23,690 nucleotides of DNA from Candidatus Microgenomates bacterium (GTDB lineage: Bacteria; Patescibacteriota; Microgenomatia; JAADGY01): NCBI GenBank assembly GCA_015486555.1, contig WFRL01000065.1:1-23690 (forward strand). Direction: 5' to 3'. Made by a program: the position numbers and the translations under genes. This document shows positions 7,179 through 13,399 of the stretch, piece after piece; position 1 is the stretch's first letter; each line of letters begins with the position of its first letter. The notes beneath the pieces are model-generated. The model was not told the origin of the DNA. It saw only the letters and a list, made by a program, of their open reading frames with translations, and searched no databases.

Positions 7179-7418
7179 TTATTTCTTAATAATTTTTATA
7201 ACCTGCCACCGTTTCCTCCTACTTAAAGGTCGGCTTCCTTCTATCAAAACCTTATCATTTAACTTTGCTCCCACAGGATTATCACAAATATACTTTTTAT
7301 CTCGTCTTATCCTCTTTTTATACAAAGGATGACTAAAAAGCCTGGTAACCTTAACCGTCACTGACCCTACCATTTTATCACTAACTACAATTCCTTTCAT
7401 TGTCTTTTTGCTAGCCAT
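7179..7418 (-). CDS. rpsQ: 30S ribosomal protein uS17
   Basis: Primary 16S-binding OB-fold protein. The 79-residue form from ATG 7418 begins MASKKTMKGIVVSDKM and contains the HPLYKKRIRRDKKY segment, typical of the family, plus the end RRKRWQVIKIIKK. This start is supported by AAGGAG 6-7 nt upstream. An in-frame TTG at 7457 would add 13 residues (EKKEEELRKESN-like) inside rpmC and is unlikely. The start lies directly after the rpmC stop. Confidence 0.94.
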   Translation of the reverse strand: MASKKTMKGIVVSDKMVGSVTVKVTRLFSHPLYKKRIRRDKKYICDNPVGAKLNDKVLIEGSRPLSRRKRWQVIKIIKK

Positions 7419-7419
7419 A

Positions 7420-7638
7420 TTACTCTCCTTTCTTAACTCCTCCTCTTTTTTCTCCAATTAAGGTCTTTACTAAAGCAATCTGATAATGCAACTGGCCAAT
7501 TAAATGGGTCTGTTTAAGTTTAGCCATTTTCTTTTCTAACTGCCGCTTAACTAGTTCAGCCTCTAAGGTTTCCAACTCTTTTCTCAACTCTGAGATTTTC
7601 ATCCCCAAATATTTTTCTTTTAACTCCTTAAGCTTCAT
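7420..7638 (-). CDS. rpmC: 50S ribosomal protein uL29
   Basis: Small helical protein at the exit of the peptide tunnel, part of the docking area for trigger factor and SRP. The 72 residues include KISELRKELETLEAELVKRQLEK and the second helix QLHYQIALVKTLIGEK, the standard two-helix hairpin. An excellent ribosome binding site (AAGGAGG before ATG 7638) lies inside the 3' end of rplP, which it overlaps by 11 nt. Confidence 0.95.
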   Translation of the reverse strand: MKLKELKEKYLGMKISELRKELETLEAELVKRQLEKKMAKLKQTHLIGQLHYQIALVKTLIGEKRGGVKKGE

Positions 7639-8047
7639 CCGCCTCCTTAACTATTTTAGTTGGTAAAGAAAACTTAGCTGCTGCCGCCCGGAGAGCTTTC
7701 TCTTTAACTTCACTAGCTAAACCAGCCAATTCAAAGATCATAGTTCCACCTTTTACATTAGCAATATAATGATCCAAATCTCCCTTCCCTCCACCCATGT
7801 GGGCTCCGGCCGCCCGGCCGGTAACCGGAAAATGAGGAAAGATCCGAACCCAAAGTTTTCCTTGTCTTTTAGTATGATGAACAACCGCTTTACGAGCTGC
7901 CTCCAATTGTCTTGCAGTAATCCAACCAGGTTTGAGAACTTTTAATCCGTAATCTCCAAAAGCCAGTTGTGATCCTCGCCAGGCTTTACCTCCTACCTTA
8001 GGTCTAAAAATCCGCCGATACTTAGTCTTGCGAGGTTGAAGTAACAT
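7628..8047 (-). CDS. rplP: 50S ribosomal protein uL16
   Basis: Contacts A-site tRNA and is needed for peptidyl-transferase activity and late 50S assembly. The 139-residue sequence has MLLQPRKTKYRR at the N-terminus, FGDYGLKVLKPGWITARQLEAARKA and KRQGKLWVRIFPHFPVT. The conserved glycine loop reads H83-M-G-G-G-K-G where most bacteria have R-M-G-K-G-K-G. The histidine stands at the position of E. coli Arg81, the residue hydroxylated there. The rest is normal. It shares one base with rpsC (TAATG-type junction) and overlaps rpmC by 11 nt. Confidence 0.95.
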   Translation of the reverse strand: MLLQPRKTKYRRIFRPKVGGKAWRGSQLAFGDYGLKVLKPGWITARQLEAARKAVVHHTKRQGKLWVRIFPHFPVTGRAAGAHMGGGKGDLDHYIANVKGGTMIFELAGLASEVKEKALRAAAAKFSLPTKIVKEADEA

Positions 8048-8703
8048 TATTTACTTTTATTTTCACCTTTATAAATGTAGACCTTAACTCCCACATAACC
8101 AGAGCGAGTTAAAGCTGGTTCCTCAGCATAGTCAATATTGGCCCTTAAAGTTTGAGTAGGCACTTTACCTAAATTATATTTCTCTCGCCGGCTAATCTCC
8201 GCCCCCCCTATCCGACCGGACAAAACAATTTTAATTCCTTCTGCTCCAGAAGCCATTACTTGTTCCATAGCTTTATTAACAATTCGCCTATGGGGAATCC
8301 TCTTCCGCAATCCAGCTATTATCCGACGGAGAATTACTCTAGCAGACAGGTCAGGATTTTTTACCTCCTTAACCTCAATATCTAACTGAAGTTCTTTCTT
8401 TCCCTTTTCACTCAGTTGAAGAAGTTGATAGATTAATTCCTTTAATTTTTCGATTCCCGCACCACCTCGACCAATAACTACTCCCGGCCGAGCTACAAAA
8501 AGAATAATTTTTATCTTTTTGAAGGATCGTTCAATTATTAAATCGACAATGTCAGCCCGCTCTAGTTGCTTCTCGACTAACTGGCGAAGTTTTAAATCTT
8601 CCAGTACAGTCTCAGCATAACTCTTCTTAGGAGCAAACCAGCGTGTTTTCCAGTCATAATATGAACCCAAACGGAAACCATAAGGATGAATTTTCTGACC
8701 CAT
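8047..8703 (-). CDS. rpsC: 30S ribosomal protein uS3
   Basis: Small-subunit head protein lining the mRNA entry tunnel. It starts MGQKIHPYGFRLG, has the KH-domain loop V-I-G-R-G-G-A-G-I-E (about 76-85) and the C-terminal domain with SGRIGGAEISRREKYNLGKVPTQTLRANIDYA. The 218-residue length is normal, with a short C-terminal tail (YKGENKSK). ATG 8703 shares a base with the rplV stop. Confidence 0.96.
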   Translation of the reverse strand: MGQKIHPYGFRLGSYYDWKTRWFAPKKSYAETVLEDLKLRQLVEKQLERADIVDLIIERSFKKIKIILFVARPGVVIGRGGAGIEKLKELIYQLLQLSEKGKKELQLDIEVKEVKNPDLSARVILRRIIAGLRKRIPHRRIVNKAMEQVMASGAEGIKIVLSGRIGGAEISRREKYNLGKVPTQTLRANIDYAEEPALTRSGYVGVKVYIYKGENKSK

Positions 8704-9041
8704 TATTTAATCTCCTCTAAAACTATAGTTAAATGGGAACTGCGCCGTTTATAAGTATGGGCCCTCCCCCGGGAGACCGGCCGCCAACGCTTCATTACTA
8801 TCCCTTCATCAACTCGCATTTCTTTAAAACGCAGTCTATCTTTAGCCAGACCGTAATTATGTCCGGCATCAGCTAAAGCTGTCTTTAAAACCTTATAAAC
8901 CACCCTTGCCCCCTTCTTAGGAATAAGAGGCAGGTATTCTATTAGCTCTTGAGGGGTTCTGTCTTTAATCATTTTAATTACTAACCGCAACTTGCGAGGA
9001 GTAATATGAACATTCCTGGCAACAGTTTTTATTTTTTTCAT
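8703..9041 (-). CDS. rplV: 50S ribosomal protein uL22
   Basis: Lines the peptide exit tunnel with its long hairpin, the site of erythromycin-resistance mutations. The 112-residue form from ATG 9041 begins MKKIKTVARNVHITPRKLRL and ends RRSSHLTIVLEE-IK. The hairpin region VDEGIVMKRWRPVSRGRAH is present and normal in length. The open frame extends upstream to 9107 inside rpsS, but those residues do not resemble L22, and 9041 lies just after the rpsS stop. The ribosome binding site is weak. Confidence 0.94.
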   Translation of the reverse strand: MKKIKTVARNVHITPRKLRLVIKMIKDRTPQELIEYLPLIPKKGARVVYKVLKTALADAGHNYGLAKDRLRFKEMRVDEGIVMKRWRPVSRGRAHTYKRRSSHLTIVLEEIK

Positions 9042-9042
9042 C

Positions 9043-9327
9043 TTAAGTTTTAGAAATAATCCTTTTAACCATTCGGCCGTGACCAGTAAATCTCCGTGTC
9101 GGAGCAAACTCTCCTAACCGATGACCAACCATCGTTTCATTAATATAAACCTCAACAAATTTTCTCCCATTATGGACCAAAAAGGTATGACTAACAAACT
9201 CAGGAGCAATCATACTCGCCCTAGCCCAAGTTTTTACGGCTACCTTTTTACCTGCCTTTTTCTGGGCTAAAACTTTTTTTAGCAATTTTTCATCTACATA
9301 TGGGCCTTTTTTAATACTTCTAGTCAT
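9043..9327 (-). CDS. rpsS: 30S ribosomal protein uS19
   Basis: Head protein that contacts the A-site finger and S13. The 94 residues start MTRSIKKGPYVDEKLLKKV and include the signature VHNGRKFVEVYINETMVGHRLGEFAPTRRF, followed by GHGRMVKR. Its ribosome binding site (GAAGGA) lies inside the last codons of rplB. Standard S10-operon position between rplB and rplV. Confidence 0.97.
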   Translation of the reverse strand: MTRSIKKGPYVDEKLLKKVLAQKKAGKKVAVKTWARASMIAPEFVSHTFLVHNGRKFVEVYINETMVGHRLGEFAPTRRFTGHGRMVKRIISKT

Positions 9328-9331
9328 TTTT

Positions 9332-10159
9332 TTATTTCCTTCTTTGAATAATTATTTTATCAGAATATTTTTTCTTTTTCCGCGTTTTCTTTCCTAGAGT
9401 CTTCTTTCCCCAAGGGGTTTTAGGTGAAGGCATACCAATTCCCGACCGACCTTCGCCACCGCCATGAGGATGAGAATCAGGATGTTGAGCCACACCTCGA
9501 ACCGTTGGCCGAATTCCTAACCAGCGCTTCCGGCCCGCTTTCCCCAAATTAACATTATGCCAATCCGGGTTACTTACTCGGCCAACCATTGCCCGGGCTC
9601 GAGGAGAAAAGATTCTTACTTCACCCGAGGCTAACTTAACATAAACCTTACTCTCTTCAATAGCTTTGACAATCCCATAAGATCCTGCACTCCGGAGTAA
9701 CTGGGCTCCTTTTCCCGGTCTAATTTCTAAACAAGAAATCTCCGTTCCTACCGGAATATGACTTAAAGGAAGGTAATGACCAGGAGCAACCTCAGCTTTT
9801 TCCCCAGACATAACTGTTTCCCCAACTTTTAAACCATCAGGAGCAATGATATAACTCTTAGCCCCATCTTGATAATGAAGAAGAGCGATAAAAGCGGTTC
9901 GATTTGGATCATACTCAAGAGCAGCAACCTTAGCTGGAATATTGTCTTTACGCCGCTTAAAATCAATTTGACGATAAAGCCTTTTAGCTCCACCTCCATG
10001 ATGGCGGACAGTGATGTGACCATGAGAGTTGCGTCCGCCTGTCTTCTTAAGTTGGCGAGTTAGACTTTTTTCTGGTTTTTTCTTAGTTAGTAGAGAATAA
10101 TCAACCACACTACCAAAACGTCGTCCTGGAGTAGTTGGTTTATATATCTTTAGGGCCAT
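9332..10159 (-). CDS. rplB: 50S ribosomal protein uL2
   Basis: Largest and most conserved protein near the peptidyl-transferase centre; needed for subunit joining. The 275 residues show GGRNSHGHITVRHHGGG (41-57), EYDPNRTAFIALLHY, and the C-terminal HPHGGGEGR motif with H230 matching E. coli His229. The bases before it encode R-G-V-A-Q-H-P-D-S-H, where nearly all bacteria have R-G-x-A-M-N-P-V-D-H. The aspartate next to the key histidine is serine (S229). The tail GKKTRKKKK is normal. ATG 10159 shares a base with the rplW stop. Confidence 0.97.
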   Translation of the reverse strand: MALKIYKPTTPGRRFGSVVDYSLLTKKKPEKSLTRQLKKTGGRNSHGHITVRHHGGGAKRLYRQIDFKRRKDNIPAKVAALEYDPNRTAFIALLHYQDGAKSYIIAPDGLKVGETVMSGEKAEVAPGHYLPLSHIPVGTEISCLEIRPGKGAQLLRSAGSYGIVKAIEESKVYVKLASGEVRIFSPRARAMVGRVSNPDWHNVNLGKAGRKRWLGIRPTVRGVAQHPDSHPHGGGEGRSGIGMPSPKTPWGKKTLGKKTRKKKKYSDKIIIQRRK

Positions 10160-10449
10160 TATTTCCCCTTTAATAACTCAATTTTTTGACCAGAGGCTAT
10201 TTTAACATAGGCTTTCTTTCGCCGTGGTCGAGAATAAGTTTTCCCTCGCCGCCAATCTCGTCTCTTCTCTCCCCCCTTTACTGCTGGCCAGACCTCCTCT
10301 ACCTTAACTTTAAAAAGACTCTCAATGGCTGACTTTATCTGAGCTTTACTCGCTTCTCGCCTAACCCAAAAAGTGTATAAACCGTTTTCCTGATCCCGCA
10401 AGCCTTTCTCGGTCATCACTGGGGCGATAATGACATCTTTAAGATTCAT
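10159..10449 (-). CDS. rplW: 50S ribosomal protein uL23
   Basis: Tunnel-exit protein and docking site for trigger factor and SRP. The 96-residue sequence has the family N-terminus (DVIIAPVMTEKGLRDQENGLYTF-like), the IKSAIESLFKVKVEEV strand-helix, and a basic loop RRDWRRGKTYSRPRRKKAYVKI. A strong GGGAGG element lies about 7 nt before ATG 10449, inside the last codons of rplD, which it overlaps by 11 nt. Confidence 0.95.
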   Translation of the reverse strand: MNLKDVIIAPVMTEKGLRDQENGLYTFWVRREASKAQIKSAIESLFKVKVEEVWPAVKGGEKRRDWRRGKTYSRPRRKKAYVKIASGQKIELLKGK

Positions 10450-11086
10450 CTTTTTCCCTCCCTCGATAGATCAACTTTTGCCAACTTTCCTTATCTATTA
10501 CCACCTGTTTAGCCTTTAAAAGGTCGTAAAAGGAAACCTCCTCAACTGTTTTAATCATTAAGTAGGACAAGTTGCGACCAGCCAACCAGACATAATTTGC
10601 CTTTCCTTGCTGATACAAAAGAAGACCAGGTTCTCTTTCTTGAGGAACTAACTCTTCTACTAAGTACTGAAAATGCTTCGTCTTCTTAATCTCTGGCCAG
10701 TAGCTAATCACTTTTATCCGTTTCTGATTATAAAGGTGATTGAGAACCATAGCTAAAACCTTCTGTTTCATTCTTCTAGGCAAGCGAAGTCTCCTTAACC
10801 AGCCTTTTGGACCGTGGGCCTTACCACCACCAACAAATATAGGAGCCTTGACACTCCCATGACGAGCTCGACCTGTCCCTTTCTGGGCATAGATCTTCCG
10901 CGTGGAAGCTTTTATCTCAGCTCTAGTTTTAGCTGCTCGCTGATTTTTAGTCTGATTAAAGAGAAAAACCCGAACTGCCTGGGATATCAAACCAGGCACC
11001 CACTTGGTTTGTTTAATAAAGGGAGGAACCTCTATCTTTTCAATTTTTATCTCCAAATCTCGTTTTTGAGGTGCTTTTTTAACCAT
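10439..11086 (-). CDS. rplD: 50S ribosomal protein uL4
   Basis: Tunnel protein; in gammaproteobacteria it also represses the S10 operon. The sequence contains the conserved loop TRKIYAQKGTGRARHGSVKAPIFVGGGKAHGPK, which reaches into the exit tunnel. I start it at ATG 11086 (215 residues), because AGAGG lies 6 nt upstream. An ATG at 11092 touches the same element and is less suitable. The gene overlaps the end of rplC. The mid part (residues about 120-175) is less conserved, as usual for L4. Confidence 0.94.
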   Translation of the reverse strand: MVKKAPQKRDLEIKIEKIEVPPFIKQTKWVPGLISQAVRVFLFNQTKNQRAAKTRAEIKASTRKIYAQKGTGRARHGSVKAPIFVGGGKAHGPKGWLRRLRLPRRMKQKVLAMVLNHLYNQKRIKVISYWPEIKKTKHFQYLVEELVPQEREPGLLLYQQGKANYVWLAGRNLSYLMIKTVEEVSFYDLLKAKQVVIDKESWQKLIYRGREKDES

Positions 11087-11777
11087 TTTCATCCTCTTTT
11101 TCTTCCTTCTTACTTAACTCAATTGGGGCAACTTCCTTTGTACCAACAATCTCCATCCGAACAATTCCCCCTTTTGGACCAGGTAAAAGTCCTTTAACTA
11201 AGACTAACTTATTTTCCTTATCAATAGCTAGAACCGGCAGATTAAGAACAGTTTTCAACTGATGACCATAATGGCCAGCCATCTTTTTCCCCTTAACTAC
11301 CCGGCCTGGTGTTGTTCCAGCTCCAATGGAACCAGGAGCTCTTTCCCTATCCGATTGACCGTGAGTTCTCGGTCCTCCAGCAAAGCCCCAGCGCTTGACC
11401 ACTCCAGTAAAACCACGCCCCTTCATTACTCCACTCATTTTAGTTAAACTCCCTACTTTGAGGTCAGACCAAAGATCAATTTCCTGACCAATTTGCAATT
11501 GCTTCTCTCCCTGGTCACCCTCAAGGCGAACCTCCTTTATCAAGCGAAAACCTTTTTTAATTCCTTGTTTTTTTAACCATTCCCGCTGAGGTTTCTTCAT
11601 CCGCTCCAATTTTCTTTCTCCTAAACCCAGGATAACAGCTTCATAACCATCCTTTTCTTGACGACGAAAGCCAACTACCATTGCCGGTAAAAGCTTCAAA
11701 ACCGTCACTGGCTGTGACCGACCTTGGCTATCAAAAAAACGCTGCTGATAGGACTTTATTGACCACAACACCTTCAT
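11079..11777 (-). CDS. rplC: 50S ribosomal protein uL3
   Basis: Early assembly protein whose extension reaches the peptidyl-transferase centre. The 232-residue product shows VTVLKLLPAMVVGFRR near the N-terminus, the signature MSGVMKGRGFTGVVKRWGFAGGPRTHGQS and RAPGSIGAGTTPGRVVKGKKMAGHYG. The tail is acidic and lysine-rich (KKEEKEDENG). AGGAGA lies 4 nt before ATG 11777. Seven nucleotides separate it from rpsJ. Confidence 0.96.
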   Translation of the reverse strand: MKVLWSIKSYQQRFFDSQGRSQPVTVLKLLPAMVVGFRRQEKDGYEAVILGLGERKLERMKKPQREWLKKQGIKKGFRLIKEVRLEGDQGEKQLQIGQEIDLWSDLKVGSLTKMSGVMKGRGFTGVVKRWGFAGGPRTHGQSDRERAPGSIGAGTTPGRVVKGKKMAGHYGHQLKTVLNLPVLAIDKENKLVLVKGLLPGPKGGIVRMEIVGTKEVAPIELSKKEEKEDENG

Positions 11778-11783
11778 ATTCTC

Positions 11784-12092
11784 CTAAGTTTTAATTTCTA
11801 TATCTACCCCTGCCGGTAATTCCATATGCATCAAAGAATCAATTGTCCGTTCAGTCACCCGATAAACATCAATTAAGCGCTTGTGAATATTTAACTGAAA
11901 GTGTTCCCGAGCATCTTTATCGGTATGAGGACTAATAGTAACCACAAACTTTTTGTGTTTAGTCGGTAAAGGAATAGGCCCAACCACTTTAGCTCCACTC
12001 ATCAAAGCGGTCTGTAAAATCTTTTGACAAGAACTATCTAATAAACGATGGTCATAAGCTCGTAGTTTTATCCTAATCCGACCAGTTTTCAT
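11784..12092 (-). CDS. rpsJ: 30S ribosomal protein uS10
   Basis: Head protein of the 30S subunit; also the partner of NusB in antitermination. From ATG 12092 the product has 102 residues, the normal family length: KTGRIRIKLRAYDHRLLD at the start and SLMHMELPAGVDIEIKT at the end. The frame continues upstream to a TTG at 12104, but that codon lies in the T-tract of the upstream hairpin and is unlikely. A GAAAGG element precedes the ATG. The leader between tuf and this gene is only 60 nt and is dominated by the hairpin, so expression probably depends on readthrough from tuf or on a promoter inside tuf. Confidence 0.95.
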   Translation of the reverse strand: MKTGRIRIKLRAYDHRLLDSSCQKILQTALMSGAKVVGPIPLPTKHKKFVVTISPHTDKDAREHFQLNIHKRLIDVYRVTERTIDSLMHMELPAGVDIEIKT

Positions 12093-12101
12093 TTTACCTT
12101 T

Positions 12102-12143
12102 CAAAAAAATTACCCCCGGGCTGTTTTTGAAACCCGGGGGTAA
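12102..12143 (-). terminator. GC-rich hairpin with T-tract between tuf and rpsJ
   Basis: The plus strand reads TACCCCCGGG at 12111-12120 and CCCGGGGGTA at 12133-12142, a perfect inverted repeat, extendable by one A-T pair to 11 bp, around a 12-nt loop. On the minus strand the second arm is followed by a run of seven Ts (ATTTTTTTG). This is the form of an intrinsic terminator for transcription leaving tuf. It lies about 10-20 nt before the rpsJ start, so it may act as an attenuator rather than a full stop. Confidence 0.88.
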
Positions 12144-12152
12144 AATTGTTCT

Positions 12153-13334
12153 TTATTTTAAGACCTTGGTAATTACACCAGCTCCCACAGTCCTGCCTCC
12201 TTCACGGATAGCAAAGCGGAGACCTGACTCCAAAGCAACTGGTTCTAACAAATCAACTGTTATCTTAACATTATCTCCCGGCATAACCATCTCAACCCCT
12301 TCAGGCAAGGTTACACTTCCAGTTACATCAGCTGTCCGAATATAGAACTGGGGTTTATAACCACTAAAGAAGGGGGTGTGTCGACCTCCTTCCTCTTTAG
12401 TTAAAACATAAACCTCAGCCCCAAACTGGGTATGTGCCTTAACACTCCCAGGAACAGCCAATACCTGACCCCTTTCAACTTGAGTTTTTTCAATACCTCT
12501 CAAAAGAATACCTACATTATCCCCCGCCTGCCCTTCTTGGAGTTGTTTATGGAACATTTCAACTCCAGTAACTACTGTCTTTCGTGGAGCCTTTAAACCG
12601 ATAATCTCTACTTCATCACCTACCTTTACTTTACCTCTTTCAATACGACCAGTAGCCACTGTACCCCGTCCAGTAATCGAGAAAACATCCTCTACTGGCA
12701 TGAGGAAGGGTTTATCTAATGGCCGCTTAGGTAAAGGAATATAATCATCAATAGCCTTCAATAACTCTTCAATACTCTTTAGAGCTGTCTCGTCATCTTG
12801 TAAAGCCTTTAAAGCTGAACCTCGAATGATTGGTACCTCATCACCTGGGTATTCATACTTCTTAAGTAGGTCACGAACCTCCATTTCAACTAAGTCAATC
12901 AGCTCCGGATCATCAACCATATCCGTCTTATTTAAGTAAACAACCATCGCTGGTACATTAACCTGCCGAGCTAAGAGAATATGTTCCCGCGTTTGAGGCA
13001 TCGGGCCATCAGTAGCAGCAACTACCAAAATAGCTCCATCCATCTGAGCAGCACCGGTAATCATATTCTTAATATAGTCAGCGTGCCCCGGACAGTCGAT
13101 GTGAGCATAATGCCTCTTTTCGGTTTCGTACTCAACATGGGTGATGGAAATAGTCACTCCTCGAGCTTTCTCTTCAGGTGAGGCATCAATATCTTCATAC
13201 TTCAATTCCTTAGCCAAACCTTTCTTAGCCAAGTAGTGGGTAATAGCCGCTGTTAAGGTGGTCTTTCCATGGTCAACATGACCAATAGTCCCAATATTTA
13301 AGTGAGGTTTAGTTCTTTGATAAACATCAGCCAT
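12153..13334 (-). CDS. tuf: Elongation factor Tu
   Basis: GTPase that brings aminoacyl-tRNA to the ribosome. The 393-residue length is standard. Motifs are G18-HVDHGKT25 (P-loop), T61 in the switch I stretch R-G-V-T-I-S-I-T-H, D80-C-P-G-H (G3), N135-K-T-D138 (G4) and GSALKAL (G5 region). Switch I has S-I-T-H-V-E-Y where most bacteria have N-T-A/S-H-V-E-Y. Domains 2 and 3 are complete, ending VGAGVITKVLK. A strong AAGGAG lies 5 nt before ATG 13334, and a TATAAT box is 40 nt upstream, so the gene may have its own promoter. It is followed by the tuf/rpsJ hairpin. Confidence 0.97.
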   Translation of the reverse strand: MADVYQRTKPHLNIGTIGHVDHGKTTLTAAITHYLAKKGLAKELKYEDIDASPEEKARGVTISITHVEYETEKRHYAHIDCPGHADYIKNMITGAAQMDGAILVVAATDGPMPQTREHILLARQVNVPAMVVYLNKTDMVDDPELIDLVEMEVRDLLKKYEYPGDEVPIIRGSALKALQDDETALKSIEELLKAIDDYIPLPKRPLDKPFLMPVEDVFSITGRGTVATGRIERGKVKVGDEVEIIGLKAPRKTVVTGVEMFHKQLQEGQAGDNVGILLRGIEKTQVERGQVLAVPGSVKAHTQFGAEVYVLTKEEGGRHTPFFSGYKPQFYIRTADVTGSVTLPEGVEMVMPGDNVKITVDLLEPVALESGLRFAIREGGRTVGAGVITKVLK

Positions 13335-13399
13335 AATATCTCCTTATATAAAATTTTCTAACAGAACCTTTATATTATACTATAAACTTTGCTAAAAAC
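13335..13399 (-). promoter_or_regulatory. Possible tuf promoter and ribosome binding site
   Basis: The fusA-tuf gap of 65 nt contains a perfect TATAAT on the minus strand (13379-13374) inside an AT-rich stretch. The best hexamers 16-18 nt upstream match TTGACA poorly (TAGGTT at 17 nt), so the promoter is only moderately supported. A start near 13367 would leave a leader of about 33 nt. The AAGGAG at 13345-13340 is the ribosome binding site for tuf. Confidence 0.5.

Noticed and set aside
8703..9107. Longer form of L22 starting at 9107
   Set aside because: The extra 22 residues overlap rpsS and do not resemble L22; ATG 9041 gives the normal family start and length.
10814..11197. 127-codon open frame on the plus strand over rplD and rplC
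   Set aside because: It lies wholly inside two certain genes, its translation is a low-complexity S/L/F-rich shadow, and it has no ribosome binding site.
12127..12345. Plus-strand frame starting in the tuf-rpsJ hairpin
   Set aside because: It runs antisense through the conserved end of tuf and starts in the hairpin loop; no support as a gene.
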